Positions 51,418 to 60,747 of a stretch of DNA of 64,000 nt are shown here, in pieces; positions within the stretch are counted from its first letter, which is position 1, and each line of letters opens with the position of its first letter. The notes beneath the pieces were generated by a model, which was given only the letters and a program-made list of their open reading frames with translations, had not been told where the DNA came from and made no database searches. The stretch is from Plotosus lineatus (Eukaryota > Chordata > Actinopteri > Siluriformes > Plotosidae), in NCBI GenBank assembly GCA_024760905.1, contig CM045729.1, positions 47,773,580 to 47,837,579 on the forward strand, given 5' to 3'. Both the position numbers and the translations under genes were made by a program.

Positions 51418-54210
51418 GCAATTTAGAACAGCCAATTAACCTACTGTGCATTTGGACTGTGGAAGGAAACTGGAGTACCCGGAGGAAACCCATGCGAGCA
51501 CGGGGAGAACATGCAAACTCCACACAGAAACACCCAGGCCAGGAATCGAACCCAGGCTTGCTGTGAGGCGGATGTGCTAACCACTACGCCACTGTGCCGC
51601 CTATACGTGTATACATATATGATAATAAAGAGATGGCATATGTGGTATCAGTTAGATTTGGTGATTCATTTTTATTCATTGGTAAAATAGAAGTTGAAAA
51701 AATACCCAGTGTTGAGGTTCAATTTTGTAAAATCTGGCTTGTAAAACATGTCCATATTGAACACCTAAATGTGCCAAGAGTAAGTTTGTGCAGTATAAGC
51801 AAGATACTGTATGAGTTGAGACTAGAAAAAGTAGCCATATTCACAGTAAGGCTTGACTGCCAGAGATATAAACTTCAAATCACCCCATGCATTCATTAGG
51901 ACGTTTGTCAACCTTATACAGAAGTATCATCTTTGACTTCATGGCAAGCTTACAAGTCAGAAAATATTGGAAGATATTTTCTGAAGAAAGTATGTATTGT
52001 AATGAAGGTGAAACTTTGTTAATTGCTCAACCCCAGCTGTGTTCTGTTGAACGTAATACAAAATATGAGGGTTATATCTAACATGTAAAGCGAGTACAAT
52101 ATGAAAATGACTACTTTTATTTTTTTAACTCCCATGTTACAAAAAAAATCCCTTTTTAGCATATTGTGACTCTTATGCGTGTAAAAATGGTAAAATAGTG
52201 GATAATGGTTAAACGTACAGTATGAAAAGCAGCGGATACAGATTATTCTCATCAAAATCCACAGGGAAGCTGAGCTCCAGTTGCAGTGCTGCAAACACAC
52301 AGCTCATTATAACAGCTATCAGTATGAACAAACATGTTTTTCAAAGACATTTTCAAGATACTTGATGCACAATCACATACTCTCTAAAAAATATGATGGC
52401 TCTGACCATTGTCTGACATATCAGTGTTGATCAAAGCAATTTGTTACCATGGTTATTTGAAAGTATGAATCTGATTTCCCTGCGGGGGATGTTTTTCTGT
52501 CTGAGCAAGTCTCTGAACTCCAGCCCAGAATCTAAAGTCATATAACCTGCAAAAACAAAAAACATTTCAGACATTTATCCTTAATACTTGTTCAGAAATA
52601 TTCTTCATGAGAGGCTTTTACCATTAGGTGGTTTAGCAGAGTTTGACAAATCTGCATTGGCGAACATTCAGAATTGTAAGAATCATTACTTCAACATTTT
52701 CAACCATTTGTATTATTACTTTGGTCTTTTTCCATCCAATCTCAATCTGTTTAACATTTAGCATTTTGTGGATTCACCAAGGTAGCTCGGTGGTGCCATG
52801 GTTTACACAGTAAGATGCTCCTTCTTTTGAATCCTGGGCTGGAAAGAGGGTTTTTGTGTAGAGCTTTCTTATCTGCCGTGCATGTGTGGGTTTCACCGAG
52901 GTACTCCGGTTTCCACCATAGTCCAAAGACATGCACATTAGGCTAATTAGTTGTACCAAATTGCCCCTAGGTGTTTGCGTGAAAGGTGTCTGTATGTTGT
53001 GCCTGTGATAATCTGGTAAGCTGTTCAGAATGTGCCCTCCACCAAGAGTTAGCTGAGATAGGTTTCAACTTCCCCACAACCCTAACAGGAGTAAAGGCTT
53101 CAGCAAATTCATGAATGAATGGATTCATCGGCAACTGTTATGTGCTACAATTACCAGAAGAATTACCATTAGTTTGGGCATAACACTGAAGTTCTTTCAG
53201 TTGAACCTTGGTAAACCGTCCTGTTCTGTACCTTGCTTTACGCAAAACTGGAATTTATATAGTGTGTCTCAACCCAATGAAACTCTCCTTTTAAAGCATG
53301 GTTACCCCGAAAATGAAAAAGTTAAAAATTACACTCCAATTCCACTATAATTGGTATTGAAATCAGCAATGAATTTAATGTCAAGTTAGATAATAAAGGA
53401 GATAAATGCTGATTATTCGTCACACCACTGAGAGGTCGTGAATAACATTGGCAGCTTTCAAAGTTGATGCGTTTAAAAGTGTTGGAAAAATTAGCAAGCC
53501 TAAAGATGTAAACATTGTGGTTGGTAGAGGGCTGAGTACGGCCAACAGAAGAGTGTGCACAGAACTGCTCTACAAGTCAGGTTGTGCTACTGTATGGGAC
53601 AACATAGAGTTCAATTATGGTGAGCCGCATTATATACACAAAATGTAACACAATAAGCTTTGAACAGCAGAATAATTTATAGCTACAAAGGACACAGTAG
53701 GCAGTAGCAGGCTAATCTAAACGGTAGCTTCATGTTGACATGTTCAACAGAGTGAGCAATTAACGTGCAATGCATTCCCCTACCAAATGAATGCTGCATT
53801 CTCATTGGTTTTCCAATGATCTTTGTTTTGGTGGTAATTTTGCAAAGTTCATCCTACAGATACACTGTTTTCCAAAACAGGTTTCCAGGAATATATCAGA
53901 TAGCTGGAATGTGACTACTGCTTTCACTACTAAGTACTCTTTCATTAAAGAAGTTCGGAATGTTCCCCAGCTATTTTATTCATTATCATTTAAAATCAGG
54001 TGCAGTAATTATCAGGATGAAAAATCAAGCCAGTAATTATCTGATCATTTGCAAGGCATTTAATAATTTCATTTAATTTTGAAGACATTTCTGACTACAA
54101 TCCAACTGAAGATGAAGACAGCTGAAAAAGACAATAAAGTCAATGAAAAGACTGAAAGTGTTCTCTAATTAAGATTGTAATTATGGTTTAAATCATTTTA
54201 TTCTTAATGA

Positions 54211-54309
<99 letters not shown>

Positions 54310-54829
54310 TGTGCACGCCTGCGCGGGGTGGGGGTGGGGGGGGTAATGGGGGTAGTAATACTCACTGCTTAAATTGGCAATCTTGTGCACAGTAGTTTTG
54401 GGAATGCCAGGCCCTGAAGAAAATAAAAACTTCAACACTTTAACGCACTCAAGAAAAATATATCACTTTAGGTATTTCTGCCAGTTCATTTATAATTCAC
54501 AATATAAGCATAACCATGCTTTCTCTACCATTAAATCTACTGCAATTAGGGGTAAATCAATTGTGTACTTCTTCAAATCATGAGGTTAAAGGAAAGTATT
54601 TCAGGGTTTCTGATTGTATCTGTATTTGTTTTAACACTTTCCTTTTACTCGGGAAATAATTGAAGGCTTGTTTACTTGAAACAGACTCACTGTAGTGACA
54701 GCTAAAGGTAAGTTGTGCAGTCAATTAGTGGGCAGATTTACTAATTAGTTCAGAAGATTCTTGATGAAGTCCAAAATTACTGTCTCAATTTTTCATATTT
54801 AAACCTTATTTTGCCAGAGAGAGAGAGAG

Positions 54830-54900
<71 letters not shown>

Positions 54901-54903
54901 GAG

Positions 54904-54977
<74 letters not shown>

Positions 54978-55322
54978 GTGTATGGTATTTTGATGAAGAG
55001 TGAGAAACCTGCGCAGTGCAGCAGTACAGTTTGTAAATCCGGGCTCATCATAGCATCATAATATGAGCAGTGAGGTTTGAACAGGACACATGTCAAACAC
55101 TCGCGATGAAACAGATCCACTGTCCTCACCCTAAATAAACAAATTAAAATGTTGGCTCAGTCCTTAGGCAGCTACAACTGGTTGAAATGATAAAGTAGGT
55201 CTGTCGAAATGGGTTTACTGTAGTAGAGCCCTTTATCATCACATACAGAAAAAGTACATTTTTATACAACTCACCTGTACAGGTGTCTTTGTGAAACTCC
55301 ATTCTCTGTGCTGATGTAATAC
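36343..55322 (-). CDS. DPP6/DPP10-family paralogue, C-terminal half (gene-level span, 11 exons found)
   Basis: A second family member lies on the opposite strand with exon sizes 48, 122, 48, 99, [70 not found], 195, 55, 100, 59, 73, 74 and 126 nt, almost the same series as the plus-strand gene and with the same phases. Protein landmarks in order: [51 protein letters not shown]...[40 protein letters not shown], a diverged TSAD segment, FPDEGH, and a C-terminus ending METREED then TAG. The serine nucleophile is Ala (GE-AYGGF), so it too should be inactive. It could be a DPP10 duplicate or a diverged DPP6-like gene; DSAPGGQ and DNVIVAR favour DPP10. A candidate polyadenylation signal on the minus strand is at 35985-35990. 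One exon is missing and one acceptor is non-consensus, so pseudogene status is possible. Confidence 0.75.
36469..38781. other. Intron of the minus gene, nothing clear
   Basis: Unclassified DNA between its last two recognised exons; no intact repeat identified. Confidence 0.4.
38782..38855 (-). CDS. DPP-like paralogue exon k (diverged, unusual acceptor)
   Basis: 74 nt with exactly 24 codons after a 2-nt start, then donor GTAACA at the expected place. It encodes [14 protein letters not shown]... ending DFNFCKL and aligns with NVHFQHSAELIKNL...ANYTLQ at SA(E/D) and N(Y/F). The intron would end in TG rather than AG (pyrimidine-rich ccttctggtcatg). It is assigned from length, phase, donor and order in the gene; it may be a decayed exon. 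Confidence 0.5.
39063..40142. mobile_element. hAT-like composite element (GGGGTGTCATTGA ends)
   Basis: Left gggatgtcattgacaatc, right the inverse of ctaggggtgtcattgaaaac. The same right-end word occurs internally at about 39205-39222, so a 160-bp mini-element may sit at the left. Near 39960-39990 a separate TIR-like end (gtcgtaagtcgacgactcac) suggests nesting. Confidence 0.6.
40269..40802 (-). other. Unexplained 177-codon ORF in an intron of the minus gene
   Basis: Open for 177 codons from an ATG on the minus strand, including [20 protein letters not shown] and [18 protein letters not shown]. Composition looks more protein-like than nearby frames and it has no simple repeat. I do not recognise a family. 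It could be a remnant of a mobile element or chance. Confidence 0.3.
41613..42144 (-). mobile_element. Tigger-like MITE, AGGGATCCCTC ends (copy 2, complete)
   Basis: Left cagggatccctcactttccg, right, inverted, tagggctccctcgctacttc; TA flanks. Inverted relative to the copies at 10838 and 56033. Confidence 0.85.
42145..42818. other. Intron sequence, nothing recognised
   Basis: No exon or repeat identified between the MITE and exon j. Confidence 0.4.
42819..42891 (-). CDS. DPP-like paralogue exon j (LILHGTAD)
   Basis: 73 nt, acceptor atttgtcag, donor gtaagt. It encodes [18 protein letters not shown] then LHGTAD. Same length and phase as 21070-21142; 11 of 24 residues match. Confidence 0.9.
43192..43250. 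repeat. Near-perfect short inverted repeat (hairpin)
   Basis: 27-bp arms (43192-43218 and 43224-43250) with one mismatch and a 5-base loop. The arm reads agaattaacaaggtct then (c/a)tctgccattt. The flanks extend the symmetry weakly. Could be a miniature palindromic element or a small-RNA hairpin. Confidence 0.85.
43313..43738 (-). mobile_element. RTE LINE 3' fragment
   Basis: Minus-strand frame [18 protein letters not shown] ... [17 protein letters not shown] ... [15 protein letters not shown]. Heavily 5'-truncated; GAAGAA tail. Confidence 0.9.
43940..43997. repeat. ATC trinucleotide microsatellite
   Basis: About 19 ATC/TCA units. Confidence 0.97.
44271..44329 (-). CDS. DPP-like paralogue exon i ([11 protein letters not shown])
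   Basis: 59 nt, acceptor tgtgtttag, donor gtaaag. It encodes [19 protein letters not shown]; compare SAFSERYLGIP in the plus-strand gene. Confidence 0.92.
44663..44762 (-). CDS. DPP-like paralogue exon h (AYGGF elbow, Ser replaced by Ala)
   Basis: 100 nt, acceptor gatctgcag, donor gtacca. It encodes [13 protein letters not shown]... and [16 protein letters not shown]. Ala occupies the catalytic Ser position. About 16 of 33 residues match the plus-strand copy. Confidence 0.93.
44846..45028 (-). repeat. Antisense SINE fragment
   Basis: cgagggcagcgtataccctg, ggacagctcgccagaccatt and gataacccagttggctgcac in order. Confidence 0.8.
45356..45600 (+). repeat. Common interspersed repeat copy
   Basis: ggcacagcggcatagaggtt, tctctgtgtagagtttgcat and gatatgcacattaggctaat are contiguous here, showing the uninterrupted form of 3676-5640. 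Confidence 0.75.
45774..45828 (-). CDS. DPP-like paralogue exon g ([18 protein letters not shown])
   Basis: 55 nt, acceptor gtggttttag, donor gtgaat. Same length and phase as 18593-18647. It ends FGE before the nucleophile-elbow exon. Confidence 0.88.
46108..46415 (+). repeat. Second SINE family copy
   Basis: ggggtcagtggcatagtggt head, ttgtgtgttcaaatcccag B box, ggcaaggtcttaaccacaag body. Confidence 0.88.
46876..46948. repeat. TA microsatellite
   Basis: About 36 TA units. Confidence 0.98.
47654..48119. mobile_element. Deletion derivative of the element at 641-1497
   Basis: Ends taccgtattcgacgtgataa and, inverted, accgtgtatgacgtaataag. It jumps from the left TIR directly to the ccatatctgg segment, lacking about 400 bp present in the longer copy. 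Poly-A and poly-G runs near 48020-48080. Confidence 0.75.
48120..49334. other. Intron sequence, nothing recognised
   Basis: No exon or named repeat recognised up to exon f. Confidence 0.4.
49335..49529 (-). CDS. DPP-like paralogue exon f (DSAPGGQ...GRGSGFQG-type)
   Basis: 195 nt, acceptor tgttttag, donor gtaagg. 55 of 64 residues match the plus-strand copy. DSRGSGFQG replaces DGRGSGFQG, and Cys replaces Arg in HK(R/C)LG. The segment [11 protein letters not shown] is closer to mammalian DPP10 than the plus-strand copy is. Confidence 0.95.
49556..49627. repeat. TG microsatellite close to exon f
   Basis: About 35 TG units, starting 27 bp upstream (in the gene's direction) of the exon f acceptor. 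Confidence 0.97.
49628..50484. other. Intron sequence; missing exon e searched for here
   Basis: No 70-nt segment with the right phase and an LLL-type end was found by eye here or at 51604-52447. Confidence 0.35.
50485..50660 (-). repeat. Common interspersed repeat, antisense
   Basis: aattagggttgtggggaggt, ttggactgtgagaggaagcc and agtacccagaggaaaccc. A second antisense copy is at 51414-51603. Confidence 0.7.
50768..51415. repeat. TA arrays flanking a LINE insert
   Basis: CT then (TA)n at 50768-50853 and (TA)n at 51291-51415; the second is interrupted by cttcttctta, the inverse of the LINE's own GAAGAA tail. Confidence 0.95.
50854..51290 (+). mobile_element. RTE LINE 3' fragment inside TA repeats
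   Basis: Plus-strand frame [56 protein letters not shown]. About 437 bp; tail aaaaggaaaagaagaag. Confidence 0.92.
51414..51603 (-). repeat. Common interspersed repeat, antisense
   Basis: ggaggaaacccatgcgagca, gggagaacatgcaaactcca and accactacgccactgtgccg. Confidence 0.8.
52448..52546 (-). CDS. DPP-like paralogue exon d ([10 protein letters not shown])
   Basis: 99 nt, acceptor tttttgcag, donor gtaaca. It encodes [18 protein letters not shown]... with the same length and phase as 13172-13270 but low sequence identity. Confidence 0.82.
52770..53115 (+). repeat. Common interspersed repeat, diverged
   Basis: aaagacatgcacattaggct and ccccacaaccctaacaggag with a gaatgaatgg-type tail. Confidence 0.65.
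53448..53648 (+). other. Unclassified 66-codon ORF with exon-like borders
   Basis: Preceded by acattggcag and containing [20 protein letters not shown] then a donor-like ggtgag after NIEFNYG at about 53617. No family recognised. It lies in an intron of the minus gene, on the opposite strand. Confidence 0.25.
54212..54307. repeat. CT plus TG compound microsatellite
   Basis: (TC)n to 54260 then (TG)n to 54307, followed by a G-rich stretch (ggggtgggggtggggggg) at 54325-54342. Confidence 0.97.
54366..54413 (-). CDS. DPP-like paralogue exon c ([10 protein letters not shown])
   Basis: 48 nt, acceptor ttttcttcag, donor gtgagt. It encodes [15 protein letters not shown], one codon longer than the plus-strand copy; phase is kept. 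Confidence 0.88.
54818..54975. repeat. GA microsatellite array
   Basis: About 158 bp of GA with few interruptions, next to exon b of the minus gene. Confidence 0.97.
55009..55130 (-). CDS. DPP-like paralogue exon b (cysteine-rich propeller segment)
   Basis: 122 nt, acceptor gtttatttag, donor gtttct. It encodes [14 protein letters not shown]... to VLLHCA. About 22 of 40 residues match the plus-strand copy by hand count. A long GA array (TC on this strand) starts about 35 nt past the donor. Confidence 0.9.
55275..55322 (-). CDS. DPP-like paralogue exon a (YYISTENG)
   Basis: 48 nt on the minus strand, acceptor atttag, donor gtgagt. It encodes [15 protein letters not shown] plus a split Arg codon. 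Same size and phase as 3089-3136. The upstream coding part was not found between here and the right edge. Confidence 0.85.
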
Positions 55323-55917
55323 CTAAATACAAACAACAAAATGTAATTACTGATATATGATATATGCCAGGTTTTGGATGTGATAAGAAAACCTAGTGAT
55401 GGCCTAGTACCTATAAGATTTTAAAACAACCTTATGTGGACAGCAGGAAAATATAAATTATTGTGTACTTTAATATTGTTATGCAATTTTGATGGTTTTA
55501 TAAAGTGCCAAAAATGTAGTACTTATTCAGAGAAGATAAAAAACTCTGATAAAGCTATACATGACAGTTCTGTTTTAAAAGTTAGGAAGATTATTTAATC
55601 AGTATTAGAACCAAAGATTGTTGAAGTTATTCACATAACAAATATATTTAAATATGCAACTTATTTAATTTATGAGTCTAAATAAACCTCTTTGTTTATT
55701 CCCACCTAAAATTAGTCATGTGATGCTATTTTCAGAATATCAACAGAAATGGCAATGATAAGAAGGTGAAGTAAGTAGCTAACATCAGAGAATTTACTGA
55801 AACCGAAAGGAAAGAGCAAAAAAGCCAGTCAGATAGAGAGAGAGAAACAGAGAAGACATTTCATTGGAGAATGATGAAACTTGGTGTTTAACTATTTGTG
55901 AGATTCCTACATGAACA
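55323..55917. other. Upstream intron of the minus gene
   Basis: No further DPP-like exon seen; AT-rich. Confidence 0.4.
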
Positions 55918-56294
55918 TGTTTTCCAGACTATAAGTCGCACTTTTTTCAAACTTTGGCTGAAGGTGCGACTTACACTCCAGAGTGACTTATATGTGAAAT
56001 TATTACATATAATTCTGTATGTCATAATAATACAGTGCTACTTCGTGATTCAGTTTCTGCGGCTTCAGTGCATTGAGGGTTTTTCAAAAATATTCATCAA
56101 AAAAAAAAAAAAAAGGAAATTAAGGAAAAAATGGGGGGGGGGGTGGTTAAGGAAAATGTTGCAAAACAAGGCCAATTATGCAAAAAACAAAACAAAACAA
56201 AAAAACAACCAACCAAAAACAAACAAATAACCCAACAAAAATACTTACAGTTTTATGTGAGGTGCACATCTGAGTGTGTGCACACACATCTATG

Positions 56295-56352
<58 letters not shown>

Positions 56353-57247
56353 CATGTGTCTGTATGTGTATTTATATTTTATTTACATTTCATGCATTAT
56401 TGTTCAATGTTTATTTGTTATTATAAGCATGTATAGCAATGGATATGTATTTATTGATATTATATACACATATACATGTAAGTATATGTCAGTCGGGGGG
56501 TTGGGTGGGGTCAATCCTACTTCGCGTAGATCAGTGGTCGCGGTACGGTCCTGGTCCCCATTAACCACAGAAAGTGAGGGATCCCTGTAATGAACATAAT
56601 TTCACATGCTTGTTATTTTTACACTCACAATTACAAGAAGGCACTCTAGGCTTGGGTACCAGGACCTGCTCATCCACCACTGAAAAAATGTCCCCAAAAA
56701 GAAAATCCTATTCTGTGGATTACAAGCTGCAATAAGTGAAATATGCAGCAGAAAATGATAACTGAGCAGCAAAAATTAAGTTTGGAGGGAACGAGAAGCT
56801 TGTGAGATACTGGAGAAAAGTGGAGATTACTATTACTGTAATGAAAAAAAAAACAAAAAAGCTAATCGCGGGCTAAAAGCTAGATGGCCACAGCTAGAAT
56901 AACGAGCTCGCACATGGGGGTTTGAGCAATGTGCTACAGGGAGAGGCTTGTCAAGAGTCCAGTTGCGTCTCCACGTCCAGGTACTTGTCAAGGAGATGAA
57001 TATAAACGACTTCACGTGAGGACTTTCTTGGTGTTACTGGTTCATGCAACGCAACCGCCTCTATATATTGGAGCAAGGATCACAATGTCACATAAACTGC
57101 CAGCAGATTTCGAAGCCAAGGTAGACAGTTTCCATCAGTTTGTGACTTATAGTCCAATACGACTTATACATGTTTTTTTCTTCTGTATTATGCATTTTTT
57201 GGCCAATGCGACTTGTACTCCGGAGCAATGTATAGTCCAGAAAATGT
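55918..57247 (+). mobile_element. pogo/Tigger-like element with transposase N-terminus
   Basis: TIRs tttccagactataagtcgca and, inverted, ttttctggactatacattgc. 56689-57160 holds a broken transposase start: MSPKRKSYSVDYKL, VKYAAENDN, AAKIKFGGNEKLVRYWRK (a psq/CENP-B-type helix-turn-helix) and later MSHKLPADFEAKVDSFHQF. Stops and frameshifts throughout. Interrupted by the MITE at 56033-56587. Confidence 0.82.
56033..56587 (+). mobile_element. Tigger-like MITE, AGGGATCCCTG end (copy 3)
   Basis: Inserted in the element at 55918-57247 with TA at both borders. It contains a TG microsatellite (56288-56350) in the same relative place as a short TG-rich patch in copy 1. Confidence 0.85.
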
Positions 57248-57428
57248 GGCATGTGTGTAATGTCTTTTCACATGTTTGTTTGTGGTTCAGAGTCATAAGG
57301 TTCTTATGCAAAAATACTGACTTTATAGATATGCGATTTGATCTGACAGACAAGTGAGAATTCTCAGGTACCACGTCAAAGTATAGGTCAAAATACAATG
57401 TAATGCACTGAAATAATGAAAAACTTTT

Positions 57429-58709
57429 CCCTTCAGGGGTTGCCACAGCGAATCATCTGCCTCCATCTCACCCTATCCTCTGCATCTTCTTCTCTGACAC
57501 CAACTGCCTTCATGTCCTCCTTCACCATGTCCATGAATCGTCTCTTTGGTCTTCCTCTAGGCCTTCTGCCTGGTAGTTCCAGCCTCAGCATCCTACTACC
57601 AATATACTCACTATCCCTCCTCTGTACATGTCCAAACCATCTCAATCTAGCCTCTCTGGCTTTTTCTCCAAAACATCTTACATGTATTGTCCCTCTGATG
57701 TGCTCATTCCTGATCCTATCCATCCTCATTACTCCCAAAGAAAACCTCAACATTTTCATCTCTGCTACCTCCAGCTCTGCCTCCTGTCTTTTCCCCAGGG
57801 CCACTGTTTCTAAACCATACAACATCGCTGGCCTCAACACTGTCTTGTACAGTTTTCCTTTCATTCTTGCCGATACCTTCCTATCACACATCACACCGGA
57901 CACTTTTCTCCAACCATTCCAACCAGCCTGCACACGCTTCTTCACCTCTTTGCCACACTCTCCATTGCTCTGGATTGTTGAACCTAAGTACTTAAAATCC
58001 TCCACATTCCTTATCTCTGCTCCCTGTAACCTCACTGGTCCTGTTGGGTCCTTGGCATTCATACACATGTATTCTGTCTTACTGAGGCTAACCTTCATTC
58101 CCCTTCTTTCCAGGAGATACCTCCACCTCTCTAGATTTTCCTGCACTTGTTCTCTGTTCTCACTGCAGATCACAATGTCATCTGCAAACATCATAGTCCA
58201 TGGGGAATCTTGCCTAACCTTGTCTGTCAGCCTGTCCATAGCAAACAAGAAGGGGCTCAGAGCTGACCCTTGATGCAGTCCCACCTCCACCTTGAACTCT
58301 TCTGTCACACCGACAGCACACCTCACCACTATCTTACATCTCACTCTAACATTCTTCTCTGCCACTCCAGACTTTCTCATGCAATACCACAGTTCTTCTC
58401 TCGGCACCCTGTGATATGCTTTCTCCAGATCCACAAAGGCACAATGCAGCTCCTTCTGACCTTCTCTATACTTCTATTAACATCCTCAAGGCAAACACTG
58501 CATCTGTGATGCTCTTTCTTGGCATGAAAGCAAACTGTTGTTCACAAATGCTGACCTCTGCCCTTAGTCTAGCTTCCAGTATTCTTTCCCATAACTTCAT
58601 CGTATGGCTCATCAACTTTATCCCTCTGTAGTTGCCATAACTCTGCACATCACCCTTGTTCTTAAAAATGAGCACCAGCACACTTCTCCTCCATTCCTCT
58701 GGCATCTGT
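57429..58709 (-). mobile_element. RTE LINE, reverse transcriptase to 3' end
   Basis: Minus frame: MDLEKAYHRVPREELWY, KVEVGLHQGSALSPFLFAM, WTMMFADDIVIC, VEDFKYLGSTIQSNGECG, RVQAGWNGWRKVSG, MDRIRNEHIRGTIHV. The best preserved RT C-terminal half in the window, open for 333 codons. 5' boundary at the DIRS relic near 58710. Confidence 0.93.
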
Positions 58710-59141
58710 TTTTTTTTGTGAGAAACACTCCTGAAAACTTTTATGCTGGGAACGTGCAACATTTTGCAAGTAAATGGGCTGACATTTCATCTGATCCTTG
58801 GATGTTATCTAATATTGAGGATGTCGAGATAGATTTTACTACAACACCCTCCCAGCAGACTATACCTAATGCTTTTAAGTTTACAGAGAATGAGCACATG
58901 CTCATTACAGAAGGACTTTCCCACATTTATGACAAAGGTATCATAGAGGCATGTGAACATGTAGATGGGGAATTTATATCAAATATATTTTCTTGCATCA
59001 AGAAAAATGGTTCCTTGAGAATCAATTTGAACCTCAAAACATTGAATGACTGTATTGAAACCTGCCAATTTAAAATGGATACTTTCAGGTCTGCCATTTT
59101 CTGGTTGGAAAACGGCTGCTATTTTGCCTCTTAGATTTAAA

Positions 59142-59436
59142 GTAGGGCAGTGGTGGTCTAGTGGTTAGGGCACAGGATCGCTGATCCTACGGTTGGGGGT
59201 TCGAGTCCCCACAGTGCAGCTAACTGGGTTATCAAAGGCAGGCCATGTCTGTCACTGTCTATGGTGAGAGGCATGTAAAAAACCATTGCTGACTTTCGTA
59301 AAGAGTAGGCTGCAAAGCCTTCAGTGTGTTTCTATGACCTGGAGAGTGATGGGTGCCGCCAGGCCACAATCAGCCTAAGTCTCGCCATGAAGGCACCCCA
59401 ATGACATCCCCGGATGCTAAGGGATAAGTGTAGTAA
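59142..59436 (+). repeat. SINE inserted in the DIRS reverse transcriptase
   Basis: Head ggcagtggtggtctagtggt, B box gggttcgagtccc, core gcagctaactgggttatcaa. The 9-bp duplication agatttaaa is at 59133-59141 and 59437-59445, splitting the LDLK(D) word of the RT. Confidence 0.92.
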
Positions 59437-60747
59437 AGATTTAAACTACTTTAGTATTCCAGTAAGGCATGAAGAAAGTAAATATTTGAGATTTGTCTGG
59501 AATGAGACTTTATTTCAGTTTACTTGTCTTCCAAATGGGCTTGCATCTGCACCTAGAATCTTTACTGAGCTGGTGAAACCAGTTTTCATCGCTTAGAAGT
59601 CAGGAGTTTCCAAACACCTCCTACATTGACGACTCTCTTTTGATTAGTTTGACAAAACAACACTAAGGAAAATGTGGCAACATGTTTGGAATTACTAAAT
59701 GGCGAACGAGTCACCATCAGAGATTTGGCTGTTTTGATTGGTCAGTTTAATGTGGCTACACAAGGAATGAAACATGCCCCTGTTTTCTCCAAACGAATTG
59801 AAAATCTCAAAAATCATGGCTTGAAATTAGCTAAAGGCAACTTTGACTCTACAGTGTTGCTTGATTCAGATTGTGTGAATGATTTGACTTGGTGGATAAA
59901 CAATACAGGCAATTGCCCCAAACCAATTCATGCTCCTCAGCCAGACGTGGTAGTTAAGACTGATGCATCAAAAACTGGTTGGGGAGGAGTGAAAGACTGA
60001 TCAAACTAGTACTAGGGGTTTATGGTCTGCTGAAGAAAGTGAACTTCATATCAATATTTTGGAACTAAAGGCAGCCTACTTCTGTGTACAAACTTTCTTT
60101 TCATCCCAGACAAGATATTCATATCAGGCTAATGTTAGATAATACAACAGCGGTGTCATATATTAAACATATGGGTGAGATGAAGGTTGAATGTAACAAT
60201 GCCACTAGGGAACTGTGGCTATGGGCCACTGACAGGAATATTTGGTTGGCAGCTGCTCATTTGCCTGGGGTGAGTAATTATGAAGCAGATGAGTTTTCAA
60301 GGAAGTTCCCAGATGACAAAGAATGGCACTTAAATGAACAGGCGTTTATACAAATGTGTGATGTGTTCGGGACGCTTTTTAGAGAATTGATTGCTTCCAG
60401 ATTAAATACAGAATTGAACAGATACATATCTTGGTACCCAGACCTGGTGCAGAAGCTGTTGATGCTTTTACTGTGTTTTGGGGAAATTCTTATGACGAGA
60501 TATTTTGCCCTTTCATTGTGATTGGCAAGAGTTCTGCACAAAGTAATTAACGAAGAGGCAGAAGTGCTCATGGTGGCACTGATATGGACAACTCAATTTT
60601 GGTTCACAAAGTTACTGGAATTGTCAATAGACTGTCCAAGATTGCTGCCAAAATCTCAATCCCTCTTGTACTCCTCAATCGGACGCAGTTTCGACATCCA
60701 CTCCACAAGAAACTCAAACTAGCAGCATTCAGGCTGTCAGAGAAAGC

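Noticed and set aside
51594..51899. 101-codon plus ORF between repeats, and a minus-strand reading of 51800-51890 as the missing exon
   Set aside because: The plus ORF starts inside a repeat tail and has no recognisable domain. The minus reading (DLKFISLAV) lacks proper splice borders and the LLL end.
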